Numbered from the stretch's first letter, positions 49,044 through 57,047 are shown. The stretch: DNA of 64,000 nucleotides from Bacillus sp. SLBN-46 (GCF_031453555.1 NZ_JAVIZM010000001.1:1247001-1311000); one strand, 5' to 3'. Translations and numbers: made by a program. The notes: generated by a model from the letters alone, not told the origin.

Positions 49044-49110
49044 CTGCTTACTATTGAAAACACTCCTTAAATCTGCATAACTTCACGTTGTATTAATTTT
49101 TATTTGAACT

Positions 49111-49143
49111 CTCCATACTTTCTTCATGTATTCCTCTTATCTT
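49111..49143 (+). promoter_or_regulatory. Two-component regulon site B (distal, before the SHOCT gene)
   Basis: CTCCA (49111-49115) and CTTCA (49122-49126); core CATACTTTCTTCAT from 49114; TATCTT (49138-49143) starts 24 nt later. Confidence 0.75.
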
Positions 49144-49207
49144 ATAGATATAGCCATTAATCATAGTGGTATTTTGAAAAGGGGGGATTTCGTTAGGGAA
49201 TATTTAG

Positions 49208-49240
49208 TTCCATACTTTCTTCACAATATAGCGGTATTTT
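49208..49240 (+). promoter_or_regulatory. Two-component regulon site C (proximal, before the SHOCT gene)
   Basis: TTCCA (49208-49212) and CTTCA (49219-49223); core CATACTTTCTTCAC from 49211; TATTTT (49235-49240) starts 24 nt later. Tandem with site B. Confidence 0.72.
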
Positions 49241-49270
49241 TAAATTGTAATAAAAAAGGAGGAGTTTTTG

Positions 49271-49522
49271 ATGATGGGTCAAGGATATGGCATCGGATAT
49301 GGAATGATGGGAGGTGGCTCAATGATGATGATATTGTTTTTCGTTTTGATAGGCTTCTTGTTTTACTTAGTTATGAACAGGCATGCTCCTGTTCAGAAGG
49401 ATACAAGTCTAGGGCTACAACCAGCTGTTCATTCAGAAGCATTGAAAATTGCAAAATCAAGGCTTGCTAGTGGGGAGATTACAGTAGAAGAATTTGAGCA
49501 AATCAAAAAAAATCTTTTATAA
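49271..49522 (+). CDS. Small SHOCT-domain membrane protein
   Basis: About 83 residues from ATG 49271 behind AAAGGAGGAG. A Gly/Met-rich start (MMGQGYGIGYGMMGGGSMMM), one membrane segment (about 18-36) and a C-terminal SHOCT motif (ALKIAKSRLASGEITVEEFEQIKKNL). SHOCT tails occur on many small oligomeric membrane proteins. Preceded by two regulon sites. Confidence 0.85.
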   Translation: MMGQGYGIGYGMMGGGSMMMILFFVLIGFLFYLVMNRHAPVQKDTSLGLQPAVHSEALKIAKSRLASGEITVEEFEQIKKNLL

Positions 49523-49541
49523 ACCATAGGAGGAAACGAAA

Positions 49542-49898
49542 ATGAAAAAGACGATCATAACAGGAGCATTAGCAGCAGCACTTATTGTAGGTGGAGGAAC
49601 AGGAGTCTATAAAGCCTTTGCACAAGGGAATCAACCGAACCCAGCAGCCTATATGCAGCAACAAGGGATCAACATGGAGCAGATGACAAATTCCATGAAA
49701 TCAGGAACAATTGAAGACATGCAGAAGTTTATGGAAGAGGGAAATGTAAACTTTGGTCAGATGAAACCATATATGAAACAAATGCACCCAGATCTAACGG
49801 ACCAACAATTAGAGGAATTCTATAAGGGAATGCATGGCACTGGGGGCTCTTCAAACAGTGCAAATTTCCAAGGAATGATGGGGAATGAAAATCTGTAA
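49542..49898 (+). CDS. Secreted Met-rich small protein
   Basis: 118 residues, ATG behind ATAGGAGG. Signal peptide to about residue 27 (AFA-Q), then a helical region with many Met residues (MQQQGINMEQMTNSMKSG; MKPYMKQMHPD) and a DLTDQQLEEFYKGMHG segment seen in small copper-region proteins. Co-transcribed with the SHOCT gene. Role in Cu binding is inferred. Confidence 0.75.
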   Translation: MKKTIITGALAAALIVGGGTGVYKAFAQGNQPNPAAYMQQQGINMEQMTNSMKSGTIEDMQKFMEEGNVNFGQMKPYMKQMHPDLTDQQLEEFYKGMHGTGGSSNSANFQGMMGNENL

Positions 49899-49919
49899 AA
49901 GGTTTAGTTTAAATAAACG

Positions 49920-49947
49920 AGTGAGAGCCGGTTTGCCGGCTCTCACT
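49920..49947 (+). terminator. Strong hairpin in the small-protein operon
   Basis: AGTGAGAGCCGG and CCGGCTCTCACT, 12-bp perfect stem, TTTG loop, but no T run. May be a terminator or an RNA-stability element ahead of the next small gene. Confidence 0.6.
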
Positions 49948-49972
49948 AACTAAAATTTTGGAGGAATTAACC

Positions 49973-50161
49973 ATGTTATTACTACTTCTTTTAGGTATCG
50001 GATTTTACTTATACAAAACAGGAGAATTACAAAATATCTCTCAAAAGTTTCAAGGAAATGAAAATTCCGGTGTTGATGAAGCAAGGCGTGTTATTGATAT
50101 GAGATATGCGGCTGGACAAATTACTGCCGAAGAATACAGCAAAATTAAAAATCTATTATAA
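49973..50161 (+). CDS. Second small SHOCT-type protein
   Basis: 62 residues from ATG 49973 (TTGGAGGAA upstream). N-terminal membrane segment (residues 1-14) and C-terminal SHOCT motif (ARRVIDMRYAAGQITAEEYSKIKNLL). Related in plan to the gene at 49271. Confidence 0.78.
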   Translation: MLLLLLLGIGFYLYKTGELQNISQKFQGNENSGVDEARRVIDMRYAAGQITAEEYSKIKNLL

Positions 50162-50182
50162 GATGCATCGGAGGTAAAAACC

Positions 50183-50245
50183 ATGATGAATGGAGCATAT
50201 GGTGCCGTCGAAGAGTTCCAATCTATTCTCAAAAACATTCAATAA
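50183..50245 (+). CDS. Possible 20-residue peptide gene
   Basis: ATG 50183 follows CATCGGAGG at good spacing and encodes [20 protein letters not shown] before TAA. 21 bp after the SHOCT gene. It may be a real small protein or a remnant of a longer gene; nothing similar recognised. Confidence 0.35.
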   Translation: MMNGAYGAVEEFQSILKNIQ

Positions 50246-50350
50246 AAAGGGTATGAATATTCCATTCCTTAAGAGAGTAGAATTATTCCTCTCCTACTTA
50301 ATTTCGTACTCTATAGGTAGATTTTTTGTAGAGGGAATAAGAAATGACAG

Positions 50351-50488
50351 TTGAATGCTTACAGATTCACTAGGATCGCCCAGATTGTTTCGATGGTCCT
50401 GATTGGTATAGCGATTTTATTAATCTGGTTAAGAAGGTCAAAGGGCCTTGCCCGATACTATTATACTGAAACGGGCATAAATAAATAA
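50351..50488 (+). CDS. Possible 45-residue membrane protein
   Basis: From TTG 50351 the frame reads [31 protein letters not shown] and so on to TAA 50486-50488. One clear membrane segment ([19 protein letters not shown]) followed by basic residues. The ribosome binding site is poor (GAGGG 14 bp away), so it could be a decayed gene fragment. Confidence 0.35.
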   Translation: MNAYRFTRIAQIVSMVLIGIAILLIWLRRSKGLARYYYTETGINK

Positions 50489-50595
50489 ATAACAAAGAAG
50501 AGGCTGACTAGTTCCCCTAATCAGCCCATTTCTTATAAATAAAAAATGTAACTTTCATTAATTTGTCACAATAGGATCAAGGTATTATCAAATTC

Positions 50596-50628
50596 TTCCA
50601 CACTTTCTCCATATTTTGACGCTATATT
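50596..50628 (+). promoter_or_regulatory. Two-component regulon site D, before doxX
   Basis: TTCCA (50596-50600) and CTCCA (50607-50611) half-sites; core CACACTTTCTCCAT from 50599; TATATT (50623-50628) starts 24 nt later. Confidence 0.75.
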
Positions 50629-50673
50629 GTAAGTGTAATTATTATATTCAATGGAGAAAGGAAGCGACCTTCA

Positions 50674-51195
50674 ATGTTCGCAAAATGGTTAAGAGAAAGT
50701 AAAATCTCTGCAGGAATCTTAGTTGTCTTTCGGTTGTATCTTGGTTACACATTTTTAACAGCAGGTTTTCATAAGTTAACTGGTGGGTTTGATGCATCAG
50801 GGTTCTTAAAGGGGGCAATTGCTAATCCGGTGAAAGGTCCTGAAGGAAATATATTGTACAGTTGGTATGTTTCTTTCTTAAATGGAGTGGCGTTACCGAA
50901 TGTTGATATTTTTAACACGATTGTTCCAGTTGGAGAGTTTTTAATAGGATTAGGATTAATTCTTGGTACTTTAACTACCGCAGCTGCTTTCTTTGCCTTG
51001 GTAATGAATTTTTCCTTCATGTTTGCAGGTACTGTGTCTTCCAATCCGCAAGATATTTTCTTAGGAGGAATTATTTTATTCAGTGGGTTCAATGCAGGAA
51101 GATACGGATTAGATCAGTGGATTATTCCTTATATTCGTAAGGCGATATTTAAACAAAATGTTACTATAAAAGATCATAAATCTACTTCAGTTTGA
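50674..51195 (+). CDS. DoxX-family membrane protein
   Basis: 173 residues with about four membrane segments; LYLGYTFLTAGFHKLTGGFDASGFLKG is typical of DoxX/DoxD. Archaeal DoxDA is thiosulfate:quinone oxidoreductase; bacterial DoxX proteins take part in redox and thiol homeostasis. Single gene under site D with its own terminator. Confidence 0.85.
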   Translation: MFAKWLRESKISAGILVVFRLYLGYTFLTAGFHKLTGGFDASGFLKGAIANPVKGPEGNILYSWYVSFLNGVALPNVDIFNTIVPVGEFLIGLGLILGTLTTAAAFFALVMNFSFMFAGTVSSNPQDIFLGGIILFSGFNAGRYGLDQWIIPYIRKAIFKQNVTIKDHKSTSV

Positions 51196-51206
51196 GATAT
51201 GAAAAA

Positions 51207-51236
51207 TAAAAAGGAAGCGATCGCTTCCTTTTTATC
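51207..51236 (+). terminator. Terminator of doxX
   Basis: AAAAAGGAAGCG and CGCTTCCTTTTT around a central ATAT-free GATC; fully palindromic. Confidence 0.85.
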
Positions 51237-51261
51237 ATATCAAGAAATATTCGATTTCGAG

Positions 51262-51303
51262 AATTGTCCAGCTCCAGCGTCTAGCCCCTTGCGCTTTTCT
51301 TAT
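51262..51303. repeat. Short relative of the 11.8-kb intergenic repeat
   Basis: GTCCAGCTCCAGCGTCTAG and GCGCTTTTCTTA match the two ends of the element at 11748-11911 with the middle missing. Confidence 0.6.
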
Positions 51304-51306
51304 TTA

Positions 51307-52926
51307 CTATTCAGGTTTATTACCTGCATTTGGATCGGCCTTGAAAGAAGGAGTAAATCCATCATATTTCAATTCTGTCACCATACCAGCTGATGCATGG
51401 TGTAAATCGTGGCAATGGAACATCCAATCTCCAGGATTATCTGCTTTAAAGGCAACTTCATATTCATCCCCAGGTTTTAAATTCAACGTATCCTTTAAGA
51501 TTGGTGACCCTGATAGTGGCTTACCATTTTTACTTAATACTTGAAAGGTGTGACCATGTAAATGCATAGGATGGTCTGCATTTTTAGATGAATTTTTCAA
51601 CGTAACTTTTACCAAGTCACCTTTTTTTACATTAATGTTTTCTGTTTCAGGAAAGGCCTTTCCATTAATTGTATAAACCATTCCTTTATTGTTCATTTCT
51701 GTATTTAAATCCATCGTATATTCAACATTATATTTTTGATTAATAGAAAAGCTAGCTTTACTGTTTTCTCCATATTTTGTTGCGTCAAAGATTGGTAAAG
51801 AGTCCTTATAGTTCCTTTTATCCGTAGTTTTGTTGGTTTCATCATATTGAATTCGTGTAACCATGGATTTGGTTGCTGTTTGATCGGAATCATGAGATTC
51901 TAAATACCAGTCACCTGGAGTGTTTGCTGTAAACTCAATATCATATCTTTCACCAGGCGCTACACTTATTAGCTCATTATTTACAACAGAAGGATTGTTG
52001 ACAGGATTACCATCAGTTGAGATTACTTTAAAATCATGTCCATGTAAATGAAGCTTATGAGAAATGTAACCAGCATTGATCAAGCGAATTCGGACTTTAT
52101 CACCCTTGCTTACTTTTAATGGCTCAATTGAACTACCAGCTTTGCCATTGATGGTATACAAGTCATACATGCTCATATCATCACCCATATTCATACCACC
52201 CATGTCCATACCGCTCATATCATGGCTTGATGAATTATTTTTGTCGCTATCCTCATTCATATCCATTCCAGACATTCCATCCATTTCATCCATCGTTTCT
52301 CCCGATGAAATCCAATCGTCTAGAACTAATGTGTAGTCTTTATCTACCTTTTCTTCAACGTTACCCTCTACTATAAATGCACCATATAACCCTTTATCTA
52401 ATTGGTTTACACCATTTTGGTGGGAGTGATACCAATAGGTTCCAGGGACAGTGGCTGTAAACTGATAAGTAAATGTTTTACCTGGTTGAACAGCATTTTG
52501 AGTAACACCAGGAATTCCATCTTGGCTGTTAGGGACAGGTAATCCATGCCAGTGAATGGTTACTGGTTCCGGCAACTCATTTTTTAAATTTATAGTAATT
52601 TGTTCATCTTGCTTAACTCTAATGAAGGAACCGGGAACAGAACCATTAAAGGTCCAAACAGTAAACTTATGTTTTGAATCAAATTGGTTTACTGCTTCTT
52701 TTGCTGTTAAGTTAATCGTATTTCCGGTTAACTCCTTGATAGCGGTTGTTAACGGTAAATTCGCATCATCTTTACTTTCTGAATTGTTCGTGGATGAGGA
52801 GTTCTCGGTTTTCCCCATATCCATGTTGGACATGTCGTGGCCACTCATTGAACTATTTGAATTTGAGCAGGCTGAGATAACAAAAAGAATTAGGGTTAAA
52901 TTAAATAACATAAATATTTTTTTCAT
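51307..52926 (-). CDS. Multicopper oxidase lipoprotein with Met-rich insert
   Basis: 539 residues, ATG behind AGGAGGT. Lipobox ISAC (Cys about residue 20). Copper ligands: HWHGLP, WYHSHQNG, HPMHLHGH and HCHDLHHASAGM. Between the first two cupredoxin domains lies a Met/Asp/His-rich stretch (MDEMDGMSGMDMNED...MGGMNMGDDMSM) that suits copper loading. Probably a Cu(I) oxidase on the outer face. Preceded by regulon site E. Confidence 0.93.
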   Translation of the reverse strand: MKKIFMLFNLTLILFVISACSNSNSSMSGHDMSNMDMGKTENSSSTNNSESKDDANLPLTTAIKELTGNTINLTAKEAVNQFDSKHKFTVWTFNGSVPGSFIRVKQDEQITINLKNELPEPVTIHWHGLPVPNSQDGIPGVTQNAVQPGKTFTYQFTATVPGTYWYHSHQNGVNQLDKGLYGAFIVEGNVEEKVDKDYTLVLDDWISSGETMDEMDGMSGMDMNEDSDKNNSSSHDMSGMDMGGMNMGDDMSMYDLYTINGKAGSSIEPLKVSKGDKVRIRLINAGYISHKLHLHGHDFKVISTDGNPVNNPSVVNNELISVAPGERYDIEFTANTPGDWYLESHDSDQTATKSMVTRIQYDETNKTTDKRNYKDSLPIFDATKYGENSKASFSINQKYNVEYTMDLNTEMNNKGMVYTINGKAFPETENINVKKGDLVKVTLKNSSKNADHPMHLHGHTFQVLSKNGKPLSGSPILKDTLNLKPGDEYEVAFKADNPGDWMFHCHDLHHASAGMVTELKYDGFTPSFKADPNAGNKPE

Positions 52927-52947
52927 AGTGAATACCTCCTAAAAGAA

Positions 52948-52991
52948 AGTATAAAAAAAAAGTTTGCAGATAGTTTGCAGATAGTTTGCAG
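52948..52991 (-). promoter_or_regulatory. Two-component regulon site E, before the multicopper oxidase
   Basis: Three CTGCA half-sites on the minus strand at 11-bp spacing (52991-52987, 52980-52976, 52969-52965), within a tandem 11-bp repeat. Core CAAACTATCTGCAA starts at 52977 and TATACT (52953-52948) starts 24 nt later. Confidence 0.7.
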
Positions 52992-53016
52992 AATGTATTA
53001 ATTTTTAAAGAAGATT

Positions 53017-53052
53017 ACAAAAAAAGGCTGACCAGTGTTAGTCAGTCTTTAT
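53017..53052 (-). terminator. Terminator of the HhH/nuclease-like gene
   Basis: On the minus strand GACTGAC pairs with GTCAGCC-type bases and is followed by seven T. Confidence 0.7.
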
Positions 53053-53098
53053 TGCATCATTGAATATAGTAGTGGCAGATCTTCGGCATTTTTAACAT

Positions 53099-54337
53099 TT
53101 ATACCGTTTTTGATATTTTATTTAGTATGGATGCATCATTACCAAATTTACACATGGCATCACAGTCGCAACGCAAATCATGAAATAATAGATATAAGAT
53201 AGATTGAGAATCAAGTGAACGAATGGAAGGCCTGAGCAATTGGGCTTTAATTTCCTTTTCTCTTTTTTCTGGTGCAACCAGGTAAAATTGACACCGTTCT
53301 CCTTCAATGGATAGTGATAAATCTGATAATCGTAATATTCCTGAATATATTGAAGTACTTTTTTCCACTTCAAAGCCAGCAATGACATTTTCGTTTTGAT
53401 CAAGCCAAAGGACATCTATTAATGAAATTGTATCGGCAACAGAGGGTGGGAAGTTGAAAATATTTAAATTTTGAATTGAAAGTTCTCCCAGTTTTTGTCC
53501 AGCCCATTCTCTTTTATGGTCATTACGTGCAATCCAGACTTTATAGCCAAGTGAATTACCTAGGCGAGCAAGATGATATTGCATTTCAGAATGGCTATTT
53601 TCTTCGACCTCATCTTTTTTTACTTCTTTACTTCGGCGTAGTTTTGCTTTTTCACTCTTTTCATATTCTTTATTAATGTAATCAATTGCATTATCTTCCA
53701 CAATCATACGATTACTTCCAATTTCATATAACAATCCAGCAAGAGCTCCCAAATCTTTCGATAGGTCGTTCCGGTTGTCTTCATTTTCATGGAGCATCCT
53801 TTCTCGCATAGTTAGGTATGCATCCCATGAGCCTAATTTTAATTTTTCGTGGAATAGCACATTAAACCCATTAACAATTGCAGTATTGAAAGGTGGAAAC
53901 TGCATTGGATGTAAAAAATATAAAATATTCGCAACCGCAGGTCCAAGACCTTTTATTTTTAATCCATCTAACCTTTGTATTTCTTCTACAACTTTCTCTG
54001 CCTTAGTTGTTTCCAGGCATGCTTTTAAGAATCGTCCAAATGCTTTCTTGTTTTGACTATTTTCATAAATATCTGGGATTCTTAATTTTGGTTTCCAGTA
54101 AAAAGCATGGGCTGCACCTTCAAATATCTGTTTTTGTTCGGAAATAGCTGAAATGACAAATTCGAGGCTTGATCCTTTGAAGTCGTTACCAAAAGAATCT
54201 CCTTCAATTTCCTTTATTACCTTTAATAACCCTTTACGTATTGTTCTAAAGGCTTTTAATCGATCATTACTATGTAAAAACCAAATATGATATACAGATT
54301 CTTGATCATTTTTATACGATTCTATTAATGACTTCAT
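53099..54337 (-). CDS. HhH-domain plus PD-(D/E)XK-like nuclease, orphan
   Basis: 412 residues, ATG behind AGGAGAG. The first half holds a helix-hairpin-helix DNA-binding motif (LKIKGLGPAVANILYFL, about 128-145). The second half (about 255-385) resembles a restriction-type nuclease core with IDVLWLDQNENVIAGFEVEKSTSIYSG, in which Asp and the E-V-E pair could be the metal ligands, followed by SGILRLSDLSLSIEG. No methyltransferase or partner lies nearby. DNA-end processing, defence or repair are all possible; assignment is tentative. Confidence 0.65.
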   Translation of the reverse strand: MKSLIESYKNDQESVYHIWFLHSNDRLKAFRTIRKGLLKVIKEIEGDSFGNDFKGSSLEFVISAISEQKQIFEGAAHAFYWKPKLRIPDIYENSQNKKAFGRFLKACLETTKAEKVVEEIQRLDGLKIKGLGPAVANILYFLHPMQFPPFNTAIVNGFNVLFHEKLKLGSWDAYLTMRERMLHENEDNRNDLSKDLGALAGLLYEIGSNRMIVEDNAIDYINKEYEKSEKAKLRRSKEVKKDEVEENSHSEMQYHLARLGNSLGYKVWIARNDHKREWAGQKLGELSIQNLNIFNFPPSVADTISLIDVLWLDQNENVIAGFEVEKSTSIYSGILRLSDLSLSIEGERCQFYLVAPEKREKEIKAQLLRPSIRSLDSQSILYLLFHDLRCDCDAMCKFGNDASILNKISKTV

Positions 54338-54376
54338 GGTAGTTAATTCTCTCCTATCACTATCATTTTATGTTAT

Positions 54377-54395
54377 GGATATACCTATTATATCC
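54377..54395. other. Inverted repeat between the nuclease-like gene and dsrE
   Basis: GGATATACCTATTATATCC, 7-bp arms with a 5-nt spacer, about 40 bp upstream of the minus-strand start. May be an operator of that gene. Confidence 0.4.
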
Positions 54396-54539
54396 CCGGA
54401 AGGATTGGGAGGATATGACAAAGTTCATCTTTAGTACCAATTGATCAGTAGGAACTACATTGTCAAGTATTATGTCTGGCAATTCCCCATTTGTAAAAAA
54501 ATGCTCAAAACTTGCACAAGGAATCGACACAGACATACA

Positions 54540-54559
54540 TATACCCGTACAGGTATAAT
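54540..54559 (+). promoter_or_regulatory. CsoR/CstR-like operator over the dsrE -10 element
   Basis: TATACCCGTACAGGTATA (54540-54557), arms TATACC/GGTATA, overlapping TATAAT (54554-54559). CstR, a persulfide-sensing CsoR relative, uses sites of this type in front of sulfur genes. Confidence 0.65.
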
Positions 54560-54606
54560 AAACTAGTAGATAAGATAAATCAGAAATAAACAAGGAGGAA
54601 TTTTAA

Positions 54607-55008
54607 ATGTCTCAACAAGCTCCATCACTAGCGGTAATTTTAGTTTCAGAGGATTTAGAAAAACTGCATGCAGGTTCATTAGTGGGTTCTGTTGCTTCCA
54701 TGTCAGGAATGCAGGTGAATGTTTTTGTCACGATGAATGCCTTAAAACCATTTTTAAAATCAAGCTTTGAGAAAGAAGATTTCATGGCCGGTACAGTAGG
54801 AAAAGAATTGCTTGCAAAAAAGGTTCCATTATTCGATAGTTTGTTAGCAAATGGTAAAGAAGTCGGTGACCTTCATATATATGGCTGCGCAATGGCTATG
54901 GATGTTATGGGTTGGGAGAAAGAAGATATGATCGATGTATTTGATGATATCATCGGGGTTACAGCTTTCCTTGGAATGGCTCAAAATGCTCAATTAGTAA
55001 CCATGTAA
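54607..55008 (+). CDS. DsrE/DsrF-like sulfur-transfer protein
   Basis: 133 residues, ATG behind AAGGAGGAA. DsrE fold: LAVILVSEDLEKLHAGSLVGSVAS, with a Cys in IYGCAMAMDVMG as the likely persulfide carrier. First gene of a four-gene group with tusA, an SQR-like enzyme and a DUF1641 protein. Confidence 0.88.
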   Translation: MSQQAPSLAVILVSEDLEKLHAGSLVGSVASMSGMQVNVFVTMNALKPFLKSSFEKEDFMAGTVGKELLAKKVPLFDSLLANGKEVGDLHIYGCAMAMDVMGWEKEDMIDVFDDIIGVTAFLGMAQNAQLVTM

Positions 55009-55065
55009 TCAGCAGACTGAAATTTGTAGGCTGCAAAAATCAACATAGAAAAGGAGAAATGCCAA

Positions 55066-55305
55066 ATGGCTGAAATACAAGTAACGAAATCAATCGATGC
55101 AAGAGGATCTTTTTGCCCAGGGCCTTTAATGGAGTTAATCAAAGGAATCAAAAAAGGAACCATTGGCGATATCATTGAAGTGATTTCTAACGACAAAGGC
55201 TCTCGTGTGGACATCCCTGAATGGGTTCATAAAATGGGTCACGAAATTGCCAATGAAGTAGTAGAAGGCGACGATTACCGTATTGCTGTCCGCAAATTAA
55301 AATAA
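55066..55305 (+). CDS. tusA: TusA-family sulfur carrier
   Basis: 79 residues, ATG behind AAAGGAG. The SFCPGPLMELIKGIK motif holds the single sulfur-carrying Cys (about residue 17). Passes sulfane sulfur between the DsrE protein and the SQR-like enzyme. Confidence 0.9.
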   Translation: MAEIQVTKSIDARGSFCPGPLMELIKGIKKGTIGDIIEVISNDKGSRVDIPEWVHKMGHEIANEVVEGDDYRIAVRKLK

Positions 55306-55333
55306 ATTTGTCTAAACAGAAAGAGGGTTCACC

Positions 55334-56473
55334 ATGAAAAAACGTGTGGTAGTAATAGGCGGAGGTAGTGGCGGGATGATGGTAGCGAACCGTTTAGCTC
55401 GCCAGCTTGGTGATAAAGTTAGAAATGGTGAGGTAGAAATTACCCTCATTAGTAATACAGAAAAGCATATCTATCAACCAGGGTATATGTTTATTGCCTT
55501 TAATGAAAAGGCACCAGAGCATTTTATTCGTAAACAAGAGACGTTAGCCCATCGCAATGTTCAAATTGTCTATGATGAAGTGACAAAAATTGATCCTGAA
55601 AATCAAAAGATTGTTTCAGCTAAATATCAATATCTTTATGATTATTTAGTCATAGCAACTGGTTCTCATCCTGATTTTGATAGTGTCCCAGGCTTAAAGG
55701 ATGGATCGCAAAATTTTTATACACTTGATGGAGCAATTAAACTAAGAGATACACTTGCACAAATGGAAGAAGGAAAAATTCTTATTACGGTAGATGTGCC
55801 GCATAAATGTCCAGCTGCTCCTCTAGAAATGGCACTAATGCTTGATGACTATTTTAGGAAACGTGGAAATAGGGATAAGATTGAGATTAAATATACGTAT
55901 CCAATTGGTCGAATTCATTCTTTGCAGCCTGTCGCAGACTGGGCATGCCCAACATTTGAAAAGCGAAATATTTTATCAGAAACCTTCTTTAACCTTGAAG
56001 AGGTGGATCCAAAAAGAAAGGTTGCCATTACGATGGATGGAACAGAACACCCATATGATTTACTTCTTTCCATTCCAGCCCATACCGGAGCAAAAGTCAT
56101 CCTTGATTCGAAGTTAGGGGATGAAAGTGGGTTTATTCCAACTGACCGCTATACATTAAAAATGATTGGATCAGATAATATTTATGTCATTGGTGATGCT
56201 ACAAATCTTCCAATCAGTAAGGCGGGTTCAACAGCGCATTATCAGTCTGAAGTAATGGTTACGAATATTGCAAATAGAATTAATGGGCTGCCAGAAACGG
56301 CGCGGTATAATGGAAAAGTGGCGTGTTTTTTAGAAAACAGTTTAGAGGATGCCAGCATGATTACGTTTGACTATCAGAATCCGCCAAGCCCTGCAGCTAC
56401 TTCTGATTTACTTCACTGGTTCAAATCAGTCTATAATGAGCTTTATTGGTTAAATGCACGAGGAATCTTATAG
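55334..56473 (+). CDS. Sulfide:quinone oxidoreductase-like flavoprotein
   Basis: 379 residues. FAD site VVVIGGGSGGMMVANRLA at the start, second dinucleotide region near ILITVDVPHKCPAAPLEMALML, with Cys residues in HKCPAAP and DWACP placed as in SQR. The C-terminus (LLHWFKSVYNELYWLN) resembles the membrane-touching helices. Oxidises sulfide to sulfane sulfur and reduces quinone. Confidence 0.87.
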   Translation: MKKRVVVIGGGSGGMMVANRLARQLGDKVRNGEVEITLISNTEKHIYQPGYMFIAFNEKAPEHFIRKQETLAHRNVQIVYDEVTKIDPENQKIVSAKYQYLYDYLVIATGSHPDFDSVPGLKDGSQNFYTLDGAIKLRDTLAQMEEGKILITVDVPHKCPAAPLEMALMLDDYFRKRGNRDKIEIKYTYPIGRIHSLQPVADWACPTFEKRNILSETFFNLEEVDPKRKVAITMDGTEHPYDLLLSIPAHTGAKVILDSKLGDESGFIPTDRYTLKMIGSDNIYVIGDATNLPISKAGSTAHYQSEVMVTNIANRINGLPETARYNGKVACFLENSLEDASMITFDYQNPPSPAATSDLLHWFKSVYNELYWLNARGIL

Positions 56474-56489
56474 GGAGGGTATGATTTGT

Positions 56490-57047
56490 ATGGGAACAGT
56501 CGTAGAGTATACACCTGATCAGACCATGACAAAAATGAAGGATTTTACTAATGCAGCCCTCCAAGCAGTAACGAGCGAAATGGTGACAGAAACGGCTTCC
56601 AAACTTGTAAAAATGGTTGAATTTGCTGATGATGTGATACAGCCAGAAACTCTTGAACTATTAAAAGTTTTACCAGATGTCAGCAAGAGTTTGGAGCACG
56701 CCCTACTAGAGGTTAAAAAGCTAGAGGAGAACGGTACACTAAACACGCTGTTCCAAATGGTCTCCATGATTCAAAGTATGAAATCCGCTCTTACCGGACC
56801 AATGGTCTCAGACATGATGGAAAAGGCAGTAAAGGGTGTAGAAATCGCAGACGAAATGCTGCAAAAAGGTTCATTAGATTTAGTAGCTGGAATGGTAACA
56901 GCCTTTCAGGAGGCGAAGAATGAAAGACAAGAGAAAGAACCAATGTCCTTGTTCCAGTTAATTCGTTCCTTATCAGCAAAGGAAACACGCGAAGGAATGA
57001 GTTTACTGCTAACCTTTGTACAAAAATTACCTAAACAGATTCTGTAA
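56490..57047 (+). CDS. DUF1641 protein of the sulfide cluster
   Basis: 185 residues from ATG 56490 (AGGGAGGG about 10 bp upstream; ATG 56481 is too close to it). Mostly helical with repeats such as TASKLVKMVEFADDV and MMEKAVKGVEIADEML. DUF1641 genes regularly follow SQR-like genes in Bacillus; the molecular role is unknown. Confidence 0.82.
   Translation: MGTVVEYTPDQTMTKMKDFTNAALQAVTSEMVTETASKLVKMVEFADDVIQPETLELLKVLPDVSKSLEHALLEVKKLEENGTLNTLFQMVSMIQSMKSALTGPMVSDMMEKAVKGVEIADEMLQKGSLDLVAGMVTAFQEAKNERQEKEPMSLFQLIRSLSAKETREGMSLLLTFVQKLPKQIL

Noticed and set aside
49126..49470. 114-residue frame over the SHOCT gene
   Set aside because: It overlaps the better SHOCT frame (with AAAGGAGGAG site) and runs through regulon sites B and C.
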